A DNA stretch of 64,000 nucleotides from Marivirga tractuosa DSM 4126 (GTDB lineage Bacteria; Bacteroidota; Bacteroidia; Cytophagales; Cyclobacteriaceae): positions 2,511,001 through 2,575,000 of the forward strand of contig NC_014759.1 in assembly GCF_000183425.1 (NCBI RefSeq), read 5' to 3'. Of the stretch, positions 17,403 through 27,027 are shown one piece after another; within the stretch, counting starts at the first letter, position 1, and the number at the start of each line of letters is the position of its first letter. The notes beneath the pieces are model-generated. The model was not told the origin of the DNA, searched no databases, and saw nothing but the letters and a program-made list of their open reading frames with translations. The position numbers were made by a program, and so were the translations under genes.

Positions 17403-18749
17403 TTAAATGAAATAGTTATCCCAAACTTCCTCAATTCTTTTAGCAATATTATATGCAAGTAGTGGAGGTACAGCATTCCCAATTAATTTATAAGCTTTAG
17501 AGGGACTTACTAAATAAGAGCCTTTCCTGCCGTTTTTGTTTTCGATTACAAATTCATAATCTGAAGGAAATGTTTGAATTAATGCACATTCCCTTGGGGT
17601 TAATCTTCTTTCAGCTAATCCGTTTCTTAATTCACTAAGATTTTTTCCTCCGTTTTCAATGGATAACCTTCTGAATTCAATATTGCCATGATGTTCAGCT
17701 CTGATTGTGGGGCCAATATGGTTTAATTTTACTTCTGTTTGACCTTGACAATGCTTCCCCATAAACTTGGCTTTGGAATAGTGTCTTTGAGATAAGTCAT
17801 CGGACTGCTCAGGTTCTTCCAAACCATTAAGAATATCATTTAAGCTTACTGGCTTTTTCAAATAAGGCTCATCTTTTGTGAATGAATGAGTAGGGCTTGG
17901 ATAGGGGTCAAAAGCAGAAGGAATATAATCATTGCTCAAAGCCTCAAGTGCCTCTTTTTTTAATGCAGATTTTTTAATCCCTATAAAGAAAACCCTCTCT
18001 CTTGATTGCGGAACACCATAATCAGCAGAATGCAATACTTTAGGTTTTAAAACTATATATCCATTTTTGCCGATGGTTGAAAAATCTTTTTGAATAATCT
18101 CTTTTACGTTCTTTAGGTTGACTAAGCCTTTTACATTTTCAGCAATAAAAATTTTGGGTTTAGTAATTTCAATGACTTCCTTCATCCACATATAAAGATG
18201 CCCTCTTGTTTCTGTAGAGGGGTTGTTTTCAGAATATAAATTACCTCTATGGTCTTTATTGGAATTGAAGCCATTTCTTTTCCCAGAAACACTAAAATCT
18301 TGGCATGGAAAACCGCCTGTTACTACATCCACATTTTCAGGGAATACATTGACGCCTGATTTATGCAGTTTAACTAAGTCCACTATGCTATCAGTATGAA
18401 ATACCTCTGGATTAGGTTGGGATTTTTTGAAATAATGCACCCATGCATTTCTTGCCTCTGTTAAAATATCATTTGAAAAGGTCGTTCTAAATCGTGTTTT
18501 TTTTAGTTTAATATAACCATTGGCACAAAAACTTTCTATAAAGTCTTTATTTAGGATTTCGTTAACAGATTCTTTTTTTACCTTAAAACCACCTTCAAAC
18601 CCCAAATCCATTCCACCACAACCAGAAAAAAGTGAAACCACATTTAATTGGCCTTTCTCCTCCTTTTTTTTGGAGACATTATGAAGTTTAAGGGCAATTT
18701 GTGGCTCTTTTACTTTACTAATAGTATTGTCTTTGATTTGATTAATCAT
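17403..18749 (-). CDS. DNA (cytosine-5-)-methyltransferase of a type II RM system
   Basis: 448 residues. All main C5-methyltransferase motifs are present in order: VVSLFSGCGGMDLGFEGG (I, SAM binding, near 38), TGGFPCQDFSVSGKR (IV, catalytic Cys, near 146), IAENVKGLV (VI), VPQSRERVFFIG (VIII), RRLTPRECALIQTFPSDY (IX) and KLIGNAVPPLLAYNIA (X). The target-recognition region lies between VIII and IX (about 265-380). It is the first gene of the methyltransferase-nuclease pair; the methyltransferase-first order allows protection before cleavage. It may be preceded by its own promoter in the 71-bp gap after mfd. It converts cytosine to 5-methylcytosine in an unknown short site. Confidence 0.93.
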   Translation of the reverse strand: MINQIKDNTISKVKEPQIALKLHNVSKKKEEKGQLNVVSLFSGCGGMDLGFEGGFKVKKESVNEILNKDFIESFCANGYIKLKKTRFRTTFSNDILTEARNAWVHYFKKSQPNPEVFHTDSIVDLVKLHKSGVNVFPENVDVVTGGFPCQDFSVSGKRNGFNSNKDHRGNLYSENNPSTETRGHLYMWMKEVIEITKPKIFIAENVKGLVNLKNVKEIIQKDFSTIGKNGYIVLKPKVLHSADYGVPQSRERVFFIGIKKSALKKEALEALSNDYIPSAFDPYPSPTHSFTKDEPYLKKPVSLNDILNGLEEPEQSDDLSQRHYSKAKFMGKHCQGQTEVKLNHIGPTIRAEHHGNIEFRRLSIENGGKNLSELRNGLAERRLTPRECALIQTFPSDYEFVIENKNGRKGSYLVSPSKAYKLIGNAVPPLLAYNIAKRIEEVWDNYFI

Positions 18750-18820
18750 TCCTAAAGTTAAATATAAGCAAGATTATTTAAGTTATTAAAATAGTCTTTA
18801 TTAAACAATATATAGTTTAA

Positions 18821-21800
18821 CTAAACCGCCCCGACTTCTTCCCCAGCCATATCAAATATGATCGATTTGGCCTGTTCTATATTTTCTATGTTCTCTATTT
18901 TAAGTATTAGTCTGCCTTTATAGTCTTTCATTTTGCATTTTTTTGAATGCATTTGCACGAAAGTTAAAATTCTGCCGAAAATATCTGACTTAAAATATTT
19001 TTCATTATCGGCTGGCACGAAATAAGCTTTTAAGCTACCATTTTTAATTAGCAATTTCTCAAAACCAAGGCTTTCAGCTTTCCAGCGTATCCTAACAGTC
19101 TCAATTAAATCATAGACTGGCTCAGGAATTGGTCCAAAACGGTCTTGCATGGATTTTTCAAAAACGCCTAATTCTTCTTCATTTTTGATATTATCCAATT
19201 GAGAATATAGACTCAATCTTTCCGTGATATTGCCCACATAATCCTCAGGAATCAGAATTTCCAAATCAGTTTCTATGGTGCAATCTTGAGCGATAATTTT
19301 AGCCTTTTTGGCTAATTCATCTTTAAATAAATCGGCAAAATGACTTTCTTTCAATTCGGCAACAGCATCATCCAAAATTTTATGATACATATCAAAACCT
19401 AAATCGGTGATAAACCCACTCTGTTCTGCGCCCAGCATATTCCCAGCTCCACGGATATCCAAATCTCGCATTGCCACTTTAAAACCATCTCCCAAATCGG
19501 AAAATTCTTCTAAAGTGGTCAGCCTTTTTCGGGAATCGGAACTTAAGCCGATGGTTGGCGGAGTTAACAAATAGCAAAACGCTTTTTTATTGGAACGTCC
19601 AACTCGTCCGCGCATTTGGTGCAAATCGGACATGCCAAACATGTGGGCATGATTGATGATGATGGTATTCGCATTGGGGATATCCAATCCGGATTCAATG
19701 ATATTAGTAGAAACCAACACATCATATTCTCCTTCAATAAAGCGCATCATTACTTTCTCCAATTTGGCACCATCCATTTGGCCGTGCGCTACACCTATCC
19801 GAGCGTCAGGCACTAATTTTAGAATGATATTGCCAACCTGTTCTATATCTCCAATTCGGTTGTGCACAAAAAACACTTGTCCGCCCCTTTGCAACTCAAA
19901 AGCGATAGCATCTCTTAATATTTCTTCATTAAAAGTATGGAGAGCAGTGGTGACGGGCTGCCGGTTAGGTGGAGGCGTCTGAATTACGCTCAAATCCCGA
20001 GCTCCCATCAAACTGAAATGCAATGTTCGTGGAATTGGGGTGGCTGTTAGGGTCAGAACATCAACATTAACGCGGAACTGCTTGAGTTTATCCTTTACCG
20101 AAACCCCAAATTTTTGCTCTTCGTCAATCACCAATAAGCCCAAATCCTTAAATTTCACATCTTTGTTTACAATTCGATGCGTTCCGATAAGAATGTCCAC
20201 TTTTCCTTCCTCGGTGCGTTTTAGAATTTCTTTTATCTGTTTCGTGGATTTAAATCGGTTGATGTACTCTACTGTAACCGGCATTTTTTCCAGTCTTTCC
20301 GAGAAAGTTCTGAAATGCTGCATGGCTAAAATGGTGGTCGGCACTAAAACCGCGACTTGTTTATTGTTATCCACCGCTTTGAAAGCCGCTCGAATAGCAA
20401 CTTCTGTTTTCCCGAATCCTACATCACCGCAGACCAACCGGTCCATAGGATGTGGCTGTTCCATATCTGATTTTACGTCCGCTGTGGATTTGGCCTGGTC
20501 GGGTGTATCTTCATAAATAAAAGAGGATTCTAATTCGGCCTGAAGGAAACTATCATCATTGCATGCAAAACCAGGAGCCGATTTTCTTTTTGCATAAAGC
20601 TCAATTAAATCTTTTGCAATGTCCTTAACCTGCTTTTTGGCTTTCTTCTTTTTATTTTCCCATTCAGGTGAACCTAATTTGCTTATGCTCGGAGTGCTCC
20701 CTTCTTTTCCACTGTATTTTGAAATTTTGTGGAGGGCATGAATGCTGACATAAAGCAAATCATTATCACGATATATTAAACGGATGACTTCCTGCTTCTT
20801 ACCATTATTGTCCACCTTATCCATCCCGGCAAAACGCCCCACACCATAATCAATATGGGTCACAAAATCTCCCGGCTGAAGGTTTTTCAACTCACGAATG
20901 GTGATGGCTTTGGATTTGCTTTGCTTGTCTTTAGTTTTATATCGGTGGAAACGCTCAAATATCTGATGATCTGTATAGCAGGCTAGTTTTAATTGTTCAT
21001 CAATAAATCCAGCCCTTAAAGTGTGGGGCAAAGACTGAAACTTGATGAAGGGATCAATTTCTTCAAAGATATTTTTCAGTCGCTCGGTTTGCGTTAAAGA
21101 TTCCGAAGAAATGATATTGATTAATCCCGCTTCTTGGTTGCTAGAAAGATTATCCGCTATCAAATCAAAATTTTTATTGAATGAAGGTTGTGGTTTCGCT
21201 TGATATTCAAATTCCTGATTTGCCTTTAAATAAAAACGATTGCCAAATTCTATTTTTAGATATTTTTCCAGTCCTTTTTTGAAACTGTCGGGCGTTTCAA
21301 ATAACATATGGGGCTCTAGGACCACTTTCGTTTGCTGTGTGGTTTCCAATATTTCTTTGAAAGACTGTGAAGCTTTGTCGTAGTATTGCGCTAGCACATC
21401 TAACGTTTGCTTATAATCCTTGAACCATATTTTTGTATTGTTAGGAATGTATTCCAGTAAAGATTCTCTGCTTTCTTCCAATAGCTTCGTTTGCACATTG
21501 GGAATAATATTGATTTGTTTTACTGTGTCGGTAGAAAGTTGGGAAGCAACGTCAAATGTTCGAATGCTATCAATTTCGTTCCCGAATAATTCTATTCTGT
21601 AGGGTTCATCACTGGCATAGGAAAAGATGTCTATAATACCCCCACGAATGGCATATTGCCCGGGTTCGTACACAAAATCAGTAGGCTCAAAATCGTAAGT
21701 CTGTAATAATTCTGCAATGAATTCCACATCCAAACTTTCCCCTACTTTGGCAGAGAAGGTATTTAACTTTAATGATTTTTTATTGATTACTTTTTCAGAA

Positions 21801-22189
21801 AGTGCCTCCGGATAGGACACAATAATTTCTCCTGTGGAGGATTTGTTATTGATGCGGTTTAAAATTTCCGCTCTCATTAGCACATTGGCATTTTCTATAT
21901 CATCAAACTGATAGGGTCTTTTGTAAGAAGTGGGAAAAAGCAGAGGCTCTTTAAAATCTAAAAGGTTTTGCAAGTCATTTTGAAAATAAGCGGCTTCCTC
22001 CTTATCATGCAAAATAATAAGCTGGTTCTGATGATTTAATAGATGTGAAACCGCAACGGCTATGGCATCCAAACTACCCACTAATCCTTTAAATTGGATA
22101 GTCTGGTCTTCATTGGGTTTGAGGGAAGCCACCATCGTTTGCAAGATGGCATCATCTCTATATAATTTTAGAAAGTCTTTAATCTTCAA
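18821..22189 (-). CDS. mfd: Transcription-repair coupling factor
   Basis: 1122 residues. The N-terminal UvrB-like module (SLDAIAVAVSHLLNHQNQ.., FEPTDFVYEPGQYAIRGGII) is followed by the RNA-polymerase-interacting region (FVTHIDYGVGRFAGMDKV, near 440), then the RecG-like translocase with Walker A GDVGFGKTEV (near 590), DEEQ, the TATPIPRTLHFSLMGARDLS motif and QMRGRVGRSNKKAFCYLL. A C-terminal TRCF domain completes it. Mfd displaces stalled RNA polymerase and recruits UvrA. The start is TTG; no in-frame ATG lies just upstream, and the next internal ATG (codon 19) would cut into the conserved N-terminus. Confidence 0.96.
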   Translation of the reverse strand: MKIKDFLKLYRDDAILQTMVASLKPNEDQTIQFKGLVGSLDAIAVAVSHLLNHQNQLIILHDKEEAAYFQNDLQNLLDFKEPLLFPTSYKRPYQFDDIENANVLMRAEILNRINNKSSTGEIIVSYPEALSEKVINKKSLKLNTFSAKVGESLDVEFIAELLQTYDFEPTDFVYEPGQYAIRGGIIDIFSYASDEPYRIELFGNEIDSIRTFDVASQLSTDTVKQINIIPNVQTKLLEESRESLLEYIPNNTKIWFKDYKQTLDVLAQYYDKASQSFKEILETTQQTKVVLEPHMLFETPDSFKKGLEKYLKIEFGNRFYLKANQEFEYQAKPQPSFNKNFDLIADNLSSNQEAGLINIISSESLTQTERLKNIFEEIDPFIKFQSLPHTLRAGFIDEQLKLACYTDHQIFERFHRYKTKDKQSKSKAITIRELKNLQPGDFVTHIDYGVGRFAGMDKVDNNGKKQEVIRLIYRDNDLLYVSIHALHKISKYSGKEGSTPSISKLGSPEWENKKKKAKKQVKDIAKDLIELYAKRKSAPGFACNDDSFLQAELESSFIYEDTPDQAKSTADVKSDMEQPHPMDRLVCGDVGFGKTEVAIRAAFKAVDNNKQVAVLVPTTILAMQHFRTFSERLEKMPVTVEYINRFKSTKQIKEILKRTEEGKVDILIGTHRIVNKDVKFKDLGLLVIDEEQKFGVSVKDKLKQFRVNVDVLTLTATPIPRTLHFSLMGARDLSVIQTPPPNRQPVTTALHTFNEEILRDAIAFELQRGGQVFFVHNRIGDIEQVGNIILKLVPDARIGVAHGQMDGAKLEKVMMRFIEGEYDVLVSTNIIESGLDIPNANTIIINHAHMFGMSDLHQMRGRVGRSNKKAFCYLLTPPTIGLSSDSRKRLTTLEEFSDLGDGFKVAMRDLDIRGAGNMLGAEQSGFITDLGFDMYHKILDDAVAELKESHFADLFKDELAKKAKIIAQDCTIETDLEILIPEDYVGNITERLSLYSQLDNIKNEEELGVFEKSMQDRFGPIPEPVYDLIETVRIRWKAESLGFEKLLIKNGSLKAYFVPADNEKYFKSDIFGRILTFVQMHSKKCKMKDYKGRLILKIENIENIEQAKSIIFDMAGEEVGAV

Positions 22190-22338
22190 TTTATGTGCTA
22201 TTTAAATTTTGTGCTCACTTTTTCGTTCTAAATTCGTAAACACCCTGCAAAGGTAAAACAAACTAATGGGAATGGGGCATAGTTCAACTTTCACAGAAGG
22301 ATTTAACAATAAAATAACTAAACGCATTACAAAGAGTT

Positions 22339-22683
22339 ATGAATGAAGAGACTAAAGAAATCAACTGGGATGATTTTTCCAAGATCGAAATGCGGGTTGG
22401 CACAGTAGTTAAAGCGGAGGAATTCCCTAAAGCCAAAAAGCCTGCCTACAAATTGCAAATTGATTTTGGTCAGTTGGGAATGAGAAAAACTTCCGCTCAG
22501 ATTACCAATCTCTATAGTCTGGATGATTTACCAGGTAAGAAAATAGTAGCGGTTGTTAATTTTCCGCCTAAACAAATTGCGAACTTCATGAGTGAATGTT
22601 TGGTTTTAGGAGCAGTGGATGGAGACGAAATTAGTTTGTTAAGCGTTGATAAAGACGCCAAAAATGGATTAAGAATTGGATAA
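22339..22683 (+). CDS. csaA: CsaA-type tRNA-binding protein
   Basis: 114 residues, the standard length of CsaA. The OB-fold tRNA-binding domain is visible in DFSKIEMRVGTVVKAEEFPK, KLQIDFGQLGMRKTSAQIT, KIVAVVNFPPKQIANFMSE and VLGAVDGDEISLL. CsaA is a homodimeric tRNA-binding/secretion-related chaperone in Bacillus; its role in this phylum is not defined. The next gene (oxidase subunit-like) starts 24 bases on, on the same strand, so they are probably co-transcribed. Confidence 0.9.
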   Translation: MNEETKEINWDDFSKIEMRVGTVVKAEEFPKAKKPAYKLQIDFGQLGMRKTSAQITNLYSLDDLPGKKIVAVVNFPPKQIANFMSECLVLGAVDGDEISLLSVDKDAKNGLRIG

Positions 22684-22706
22684 ATAAGCAAAAGTGTTTT
22701 AAAGAA

Positions 22707-23324
22707 ATGGATAAGAATACGAAAAAAGAGGATTTATCATTTTTTGAAAGGGTAGAGAAAATGCACCCTTATAAAATGATTTTTATTTTGAGCTTATTGG
22801 GAAGCTCTTTAATCTTTTTATTTCTTCTTTTTTCATTTTTTATGAGCTTGGGAAATGAAGGGCAAAAAGACATTGAAATCCCTGCAGTTTTTGCCTTAAG
22901 CACTGTTTTGATTGGGGCTTCTAGTTTTATGATTCATCCTATTCACAGTCTTTTCAAAGCCGAAGAGATTTCATCCTTATTAACCGCCTTGCGATTCACT
23001 TTCTTTTTGGGCTTAGGCTTTGCTTTATGTCAGTTTCTAGGCTGGAAAGCCTTGAGGGAATCAGACGTACTATTTTCATCTGACGTAACCTCTTCCTTTT
23101 TTTATGTCCTGACTGGCGTGCACGCTCTTCACTTTTTAGCAGCTCATACTTACTTAGGATATCTAATCCTCCAAACGCAAAGAATTTCTAAAGATCCTGT
23201 TCAATATCTGATAGCCGAAACGAATCCCTTTTGGCATTTGAAATATGAACTGCTCACCAAAGGCTGGCACTTTCTGGGTATTTTGTGGGCTATTTTGATA
23301 TTAAGTTTTTGGATTTTTCTTTAG
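22707..23324 (+). CDS. Heme-copper oxidase subunit III-like membrane protein
   Basis: 205 residues with five predicted membrane helices (about 26-48, 60-75, 92-110, 126-150, 182-203). The sequence FYVLTGVHALHFLAAHTYLG and the closing WHFLGILWAILILSFWIF are hallmarks of cytochrome c oxidase subunit III. It lacks neighbouring subunits I and II, so it may be a stray paralogue rather than part of a complete oxidase operon. The stop codon lies 10 bases before a GC-rich dispersed repeat. Confidence 0.8.
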   Translation: MDKNTKKEDLSFFERVEKMHPYKMIFILSLLGSSLIFLFLLFSFFMSLGNEGQKDIEIPAVFALSTVLIGASSFMIHPIHSLFKAEEISSLLTALRFTFFLGLGFALCQFLGWKALRESDVLFSSDVTSSFFYVLTGVHALHFLAAHTYLGYLILQTQRISKDPVQYLIAETNPFWHLKYELLTKGWHFLGILWAILILSFWIFL

Positions 23325-23333
23325 CCCAGCTCC

Positions 23334-23514
23334 AGCCCCCTAGCCCCGAAAGGGGGAACAGCGCACTGAAATACTTTCGGTTTTTAATTCAATTTAGTGT
23401 CGCTTTGTTCATTGTATTGTAAGATCATAGAGGAAAATAGTGATAGTGTCTTAGGTTTTCAACAGATGTAAATCCGTGAGAAAAATTCCCCGCCAGCTGG
23501 CGGGCTAGGGGGCT
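23334..23514. repeat. GC-rich MITE-like element with inverted ends
   Basis: The left end AGCCCCCTAGCCC (23334-23346) is the exact reverse complement of the right end GGGCTAGGGGGCT (23502-23514). Inside the left end is a CCCCGAAAGGGG hairpin; inside the right end is a 16-base perfect palindrome, CCCGCCAGCTGGCGGG (23489-23504), preceded by GTAAATCCGTGAGA. That right half matches the one at 42200-42242. The element fills the space between convergent genes and supplies the last codons and stop of the MutS-like gene. Confidence 0.65.
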
Positions 23515-25316
23515 ATAATCTCAATCCCCATTTTCCTCATCAACGGCACGGCATTAAAAGTATGGCATGGAGCATTATGCAATTTGTAATCAAATAATAT
23601 TTCCTGTCCGCTTACATCACTGTTGAAACTATAATTTTGGAAATTATCTAACTCATTTTCCAATTTGGCGAGCGACAAATCATGTGTAGAAATTAAGCCC
23701 ATACTATTTGTTTTCATCAATTGCCTGATTAAACTTTCAGCGCCAATGTTTCTGTCTTCAGAATTGGTTCCTTTTAAAATTTCATCTAGTAGATAGAAAA
23801 TGGGACGCTCTTGCGGTACTTTTGTCATATCCACTAATTGTTTTAATCTCTTCAGCTCGGCATAGAAAGAAGAAGTATTTTCTTCCAGATTATCTTGAGT
23901 TCGCATGCTGGTAAATAATTGTAAAGGGCTTAATTCAAAACTTTCAACGCAGCATACAGCCCCCATCTGAGCCAAAATCATATTTACACCAAGAGAGCGC
24001 TCAAATGTACTTTTTCCACTCATATTCGCACCAGTAATTAGCGTAACTGCACCTGGTCCTGTCATGTTGAAATCGTTGCAAACCCTTTGATCATGAGGCA
24101 AAAGCGGATGTCCTAGGTCTTGAGCTCTTAATTCACACTTGGAGTCAGAGATAGTAGCATTTTTATAGCTTTCATGAGCAAAAGCAAAATCAGCCATGCT
24201 CATGATGGCTTCCCAATCGCCAATGGCAGTAAACCATCCTTGAATTGATTTTCCGTATTGATTTTTCCAGTTCACTACATTATTGAGCACCCAATAGTCA
24301 ATCAGCAGAAATGGATTAATGACCCAATACATCATACCTGCTCTAGAATGCATCCAATTAAGGATTTTGGATAATGTATTGATTTTCTGAGAAGCATTAG
24401 GATTTTGAAAATGATTCTGTAATCTCTTAAACAACTTTGCTTCCACTTTCTTTTCCTCTGCCATCTTGAAGAGGTTTTTATGCTGTTCCAAATGAACTGC
24501 AATCTGTTCCGTTTCAGACTGAAGCCGCATAATGGTTTTCTGAATGGGGATTAATAGCAATATGTTGATAAGAAAGCCTAAGCCTACAAATGACCAAGGT
24601 AAAAAGCCAGTCAGTGATAAAAGGAAAAAAATTAACAATTGAGCAATAGCTATAAATGGGATGAATTTGAACACCGGTTTAATTTTTTCCTCTTCTGATC
24701 TGGAGAAAAAGTTAAAAAGACCTTTTAGGTCCTCTTCTTCACCCTTTCCTTCTTTCAAACGGCTTTCTGCCCACCACTCTAACCGCCACTCGAATTCATG
24801 CTTAATTTCTTCTACTGCTTCCTGTCTTTCTAAGATTTCCTCCTTCTTAGCTGGATTTTTAAACCAATTCGCTAAGCTTTCCTGACCAAAAGTTAAAGCA
24901 CTTCTATTGACCAATGAAAATACAGAATGTCTACCAAAAATATCCATATCTGGTGCGTATTCGTGCAAAGTTTCATTAAATCGAGCACCTCTTGGAAGAC
25001 TATCCAATTTTAAATATAGTCGATCAATTTCTTCATTTAAAATCAAGATTCTGTTTCGACCAAGCTCCAATAATCTTTTCTTCGATTTATGTCTATTGAC
25101 CAGCCATCCGAATACTAAAGGAAAAGGAATAAGCACTAAAGAAGTAGCGAATCCATCTCTTTCATTGATGAAATAAACAGACAAAACAATGGTGGCTAAA
25201 AAATAGAAAACACGAAAAGTCCCGAATCGATTGGTAAGCTTTCGGTATTTTTCAACTTCATTTTTAAATAGGTTTATTTTCTTGCTGTAGAATTCAGATT
25301 TATCAGCTATAGTCAT
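23505..25316 (-). CDS. Membrane-anchored MutS-family ATPase
   Basis: 603 residues. Two hydrophobic hairpins (about residues 35-75 and 218-260, FIPFIAIAQLLIFFLLSLTG then FVGLGFLINILLLIPI) put it in the membrane. The C-terminal ~200 residues are a MutS ATPase domain: Walker A TGANMSGKST (near 430), MRTQDNLEENTSSFYAELKRL, Walker B FYLLDEILKGTNSEDR (near 510) and STHDLSLAKL. There is no N-terminal mismatch-recognition domain with a Phe-X-Glu motif. Such proteins are known in Bacteroidota as MutS-like, but their role is not established. The last codons overlap a repeat element. Confidence 0.85.
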   Translation of the reverse strand: MTIADKSEFYSKKINLFKNEVEKYRKLTNRFGTFRVFYFLATIVLSVYFINERDGFATSLVLIPFPLVFGWLVNRHKSKKRLLELGRNRILILNEEIDRLYLKLDSLPRGARFNETLHEYAPDMDIFGRHSVFSLVNRSALTFGQESLANWFKNPAKKEEILERQEAVEEIKHEFEWRLEWWAESRLKEGKGEEEDLKGLFNFFSRSEEEKIKPVFKFIPFIAIAQLLIFFLLSLTGFLPWSFVGLGFLINILLLIPIQKTIMRLQSETEQIAVHLEQHKNLFKMAEEKKVEAKLFKRLQNHFQNPNASQKINTLSKILNWMHSRAGMMYWVINPFLLIDYWVLNNVVNWKNQYGKSIQGWFTAIGDWEAIMSMADFAFAHESYKNATISDSKCELRAQDLGHPLLPHDQRVCNDFNMTGPGAVTLITGANMSGKSTFERSLGVNMILAQMGAVCCVESFELSPLQLFTSMRTQDNLEENTSSFYAELKRLKQLVDMTKVPQERPIFYLLDEILKGTNSEDRNIGAESLIRQLMKTNSMGLISTHDLSLAKLENELDNFQNYSFNSDVSGQEILFDYKLHNAPCHTFNAVPLMRKMGIEIIAP

Positions 25317-25369
25317 TTTAATGGCTTTTACTTTAAACCGTAAAGGTAGGGCATGAATGGCATTAAATC

Positions 25370-25960
25370 TTAGTATTCCTTTACTTCTTTATATCTAAAA
25401 CAAGAAGTTAAGTGATCATTAACTAAGCCACAAGCTTGCATATGGGCATACATTATGGTGCTACCAACAAATTTAAAACCTCTTTTCTTTAGGTCTTTGC
25501 TTAAAGCATCTGATTCGGGGGAAGTGGCAGGTGCATCTTTCATAGATTTTAGTTGGTTGATGATGGGTTTATGATTGACGAATGACCAAATGTATTTATC
25601 AAAGCTCCCAAACTCTTTCTGTACTTCCAAAAATTTCTGAGCATTGATGACTGCAGCATTTACTTTTAATTTATTTCGGATGATACCGGGATTTTGTAGT
25701 AATTCATCAATTTTATCTTGATCAAATTCAGCCACTTTTTTAGCGTCAAAATTGGCAAAGAGTTTTCTGTAATTTTCTCTTTTCTTTAAAACAGTAGCCC
25801 AGCTTAGGCCTGCCTGAGCACTTTCCAAAACTAAAAATTCGAAGTGTTTTTCGTCATCATGAACAGGGACTCCCCATTCTTCATCATGATATTGAATGTA
25901 TTGCTCAAAACCCAAGCACCATGGGCACCTTTCCTTTTCTTTTGAAATATCAGTGAACAT
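25370..25960 (-). CDS. tag: DNA-3-methyladenine glycosylase I
   Basis: 196 residues from the ATG at 25960; an upstream ATG at 25981 would add seven residues, but a Shine-Dalgarno-like GGAAG lies seven bases before 25960. Tag excises 3-methyladenine. The zinc-site residues are in RCPWC and YHDEEWG at the N-terminus and in HMQACGLVNDHLTSCF at the C-terminus, and the substrate-pocket segment FEFLVLESAQAGLSWATVLK is intact. It overlaps the upstream SDR gene by 11 bases, so the two are co-transcribed. Confidence 0.94.
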   Translation of the reverse strand: MFTDISKEKERCPWCLGFEQYIQYHDEEWGVPVHDDEKHFEFLVLESAQAGLSWATVLKKRENYRKLFANFDAKKVAEFDQDKIDELLQNPGIIRNKLKVNAAVINAQKFLEVQKEFGSFDKYIWSFVNHKPIINQLKSMKDAPATSPESDALSKDLKKRGFKFVGSTIMYAHMQACGLVNDHLTSCFRYKEVKEY

Positions 25961-26714
25961 AACTTCCAGCATTAATATCAATAGTAGTTCCAGTGGCGTG
26001 ATCCATGAGGCCAGACATCAGCATGGCAATAGTGGGGGAGACATCTTCCGGCTCAGTTAATTTTGTAAGCGCAATATCATCCAATGCAAATCCTTCCCCA
26101 TATTGATCTATAAATTGTTGCGCCATATCCGTTCTGACAAAACCTGGGGCAACGGTAAAGGCTTTTATATTTTGTTTTCCAAAAGCTCTAGCAATGGATT
26201 TGGTTAAGGACACTATTGCCCCTTTGGAAGTGGCATAAGCCAAATAATCTGCAGTATCGCCTCTAAAAGCTGCTCTAGAAGAAATGTTAACTATCCTACC
26301 ACCACTTTCTTGTTTTTGAAATTGTACTACACTTCTTTTACACAATAGACCAACTGCATTAACATTTACATCCATGGTTTTCAACCAATCGTCTGTCCAT
26401 TCTACAGCATTTTTATGAATATCGGATGATAGTGCGATTCCTGCATTATTCACTATGCCATCTAATCTTCCATTAAAATATTCTAAAGTTTCGCTAAATA
26501 ATCGGGCTACTTCCATAGCTCCTGATAAATCTGCTTTAATGAGATGGATGCTAGAACCTAATTCCTTTTTTAGCTTCTGAGCACACTCTTCATTTCTATT
26601 GTAATGCGCAACAACAGTAGCTCCACACTCTATTAAGGTTCTGGTAATTGCCGCACCAATTCCTCTGGTCCCGCCTGTTACTAATATATGCTGATGTGAA
26701 CAATCGATTTTCAT
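25950..26714 (-). CDS. Short-chain dehydrogenase/reductase (FabG-like)
   Basis: 254 residues of a classical SDR. The NAD(P)-binding TGGTRGIGAAI is at residues 14-24, VNNAG near 90, the catalytic Ser in VNISSRAAF (near 146) and the Tyr/Lys pair in YLAYATSKGA (near 159-163). The segment TVAPGFVRTDM and the closing HATGTTIDINAG are also typical. Substrate is unknown. It overlaps tag by 11 bases as the upstream partner. The nearest homologues would be 3-oxoacyl-ACP reductase-like enzymes. Confidence 0.88.
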   Translation of the reverse strand: MKIDCSHQHILVTGGTRGIGAAITRTLIECGATVVAHYNRNEECAQKLKKELGSSIHLIKADLSGAMEVARLFSETLEYFNGRLDGIVNNAGIALSSDIHKNAVEWTDDWLKTMDVNVNAVGLLCKRSVVQFQKQESGGRIVNISSRAAFRGDTADYLAYATSKGAIVSLTKSIARAFGKQNIKAFTVAPGFVRTDMAQQFIDQYGEGFALDDIALTKLTEPEDVSPTIAMLMSGLMDHATGTTIDINAGSYVH

Positions 26715-26842
26715 AATTTTAGGGAGTAGGTTTATTTCATTTCAATTTAGTAAAAATTAAATTCTATTGAAGTCTTAAAACCTGAATTCGAATATTAATT
26801 TAGGATTCAGACCGTTTGTAAATAGTGAGTTTAAAACTAAAA

Positions 26843-27022
26843 TCATTGAGCAGGATTTGCCTCGAAATACGCAATCTCACCTTCTTCAATTTCTAAACTT
26901 ATTTGTAATGGATTGCAGCAGACTTCACAGTCTTCAACATAAGATTGGTTTGAAACACTTAAATCAATCAGCATACTGATTTCCTGAAAGCAATGTGGAC
27001 AATGAAAGAAATGTTCCAGCAT
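26843..27022 (-). CDS. CPXCG-family Cys-rich small protein
   Basis: 59 residues, reading MLEHFFHCPHCFQE at the start and EDCEVCCNPLQISLEI in the middle. The paired CPxC and CxxCC groups, about 20 residues apart, match the CPXCG Cys-rich family (a probable zinc-binding fold of unknown function); here the Gly after the first pair is Phe. The ATG is five bases after the stop of the acyltransferase gene, so it rides on that transcript. No membrane segment. Found by reading the spacer; it is shorter than many gene-calling cut-offs. Confidence 0.8.
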   Translation of the reverse strand: MLEHFFHCPHCFQEISMLIDLSVSNQSYVEDCEVCCNPLQISLEIEEGEIAYFEANPAQ

Positions 27023-27027
27023 AGGTT

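Noticed and set aside
22707..23324. A full cytochrome oxidase operon
   Set aside because: Only a subunit III-like gene is present; CsaA and a MutS-like gene flank it.
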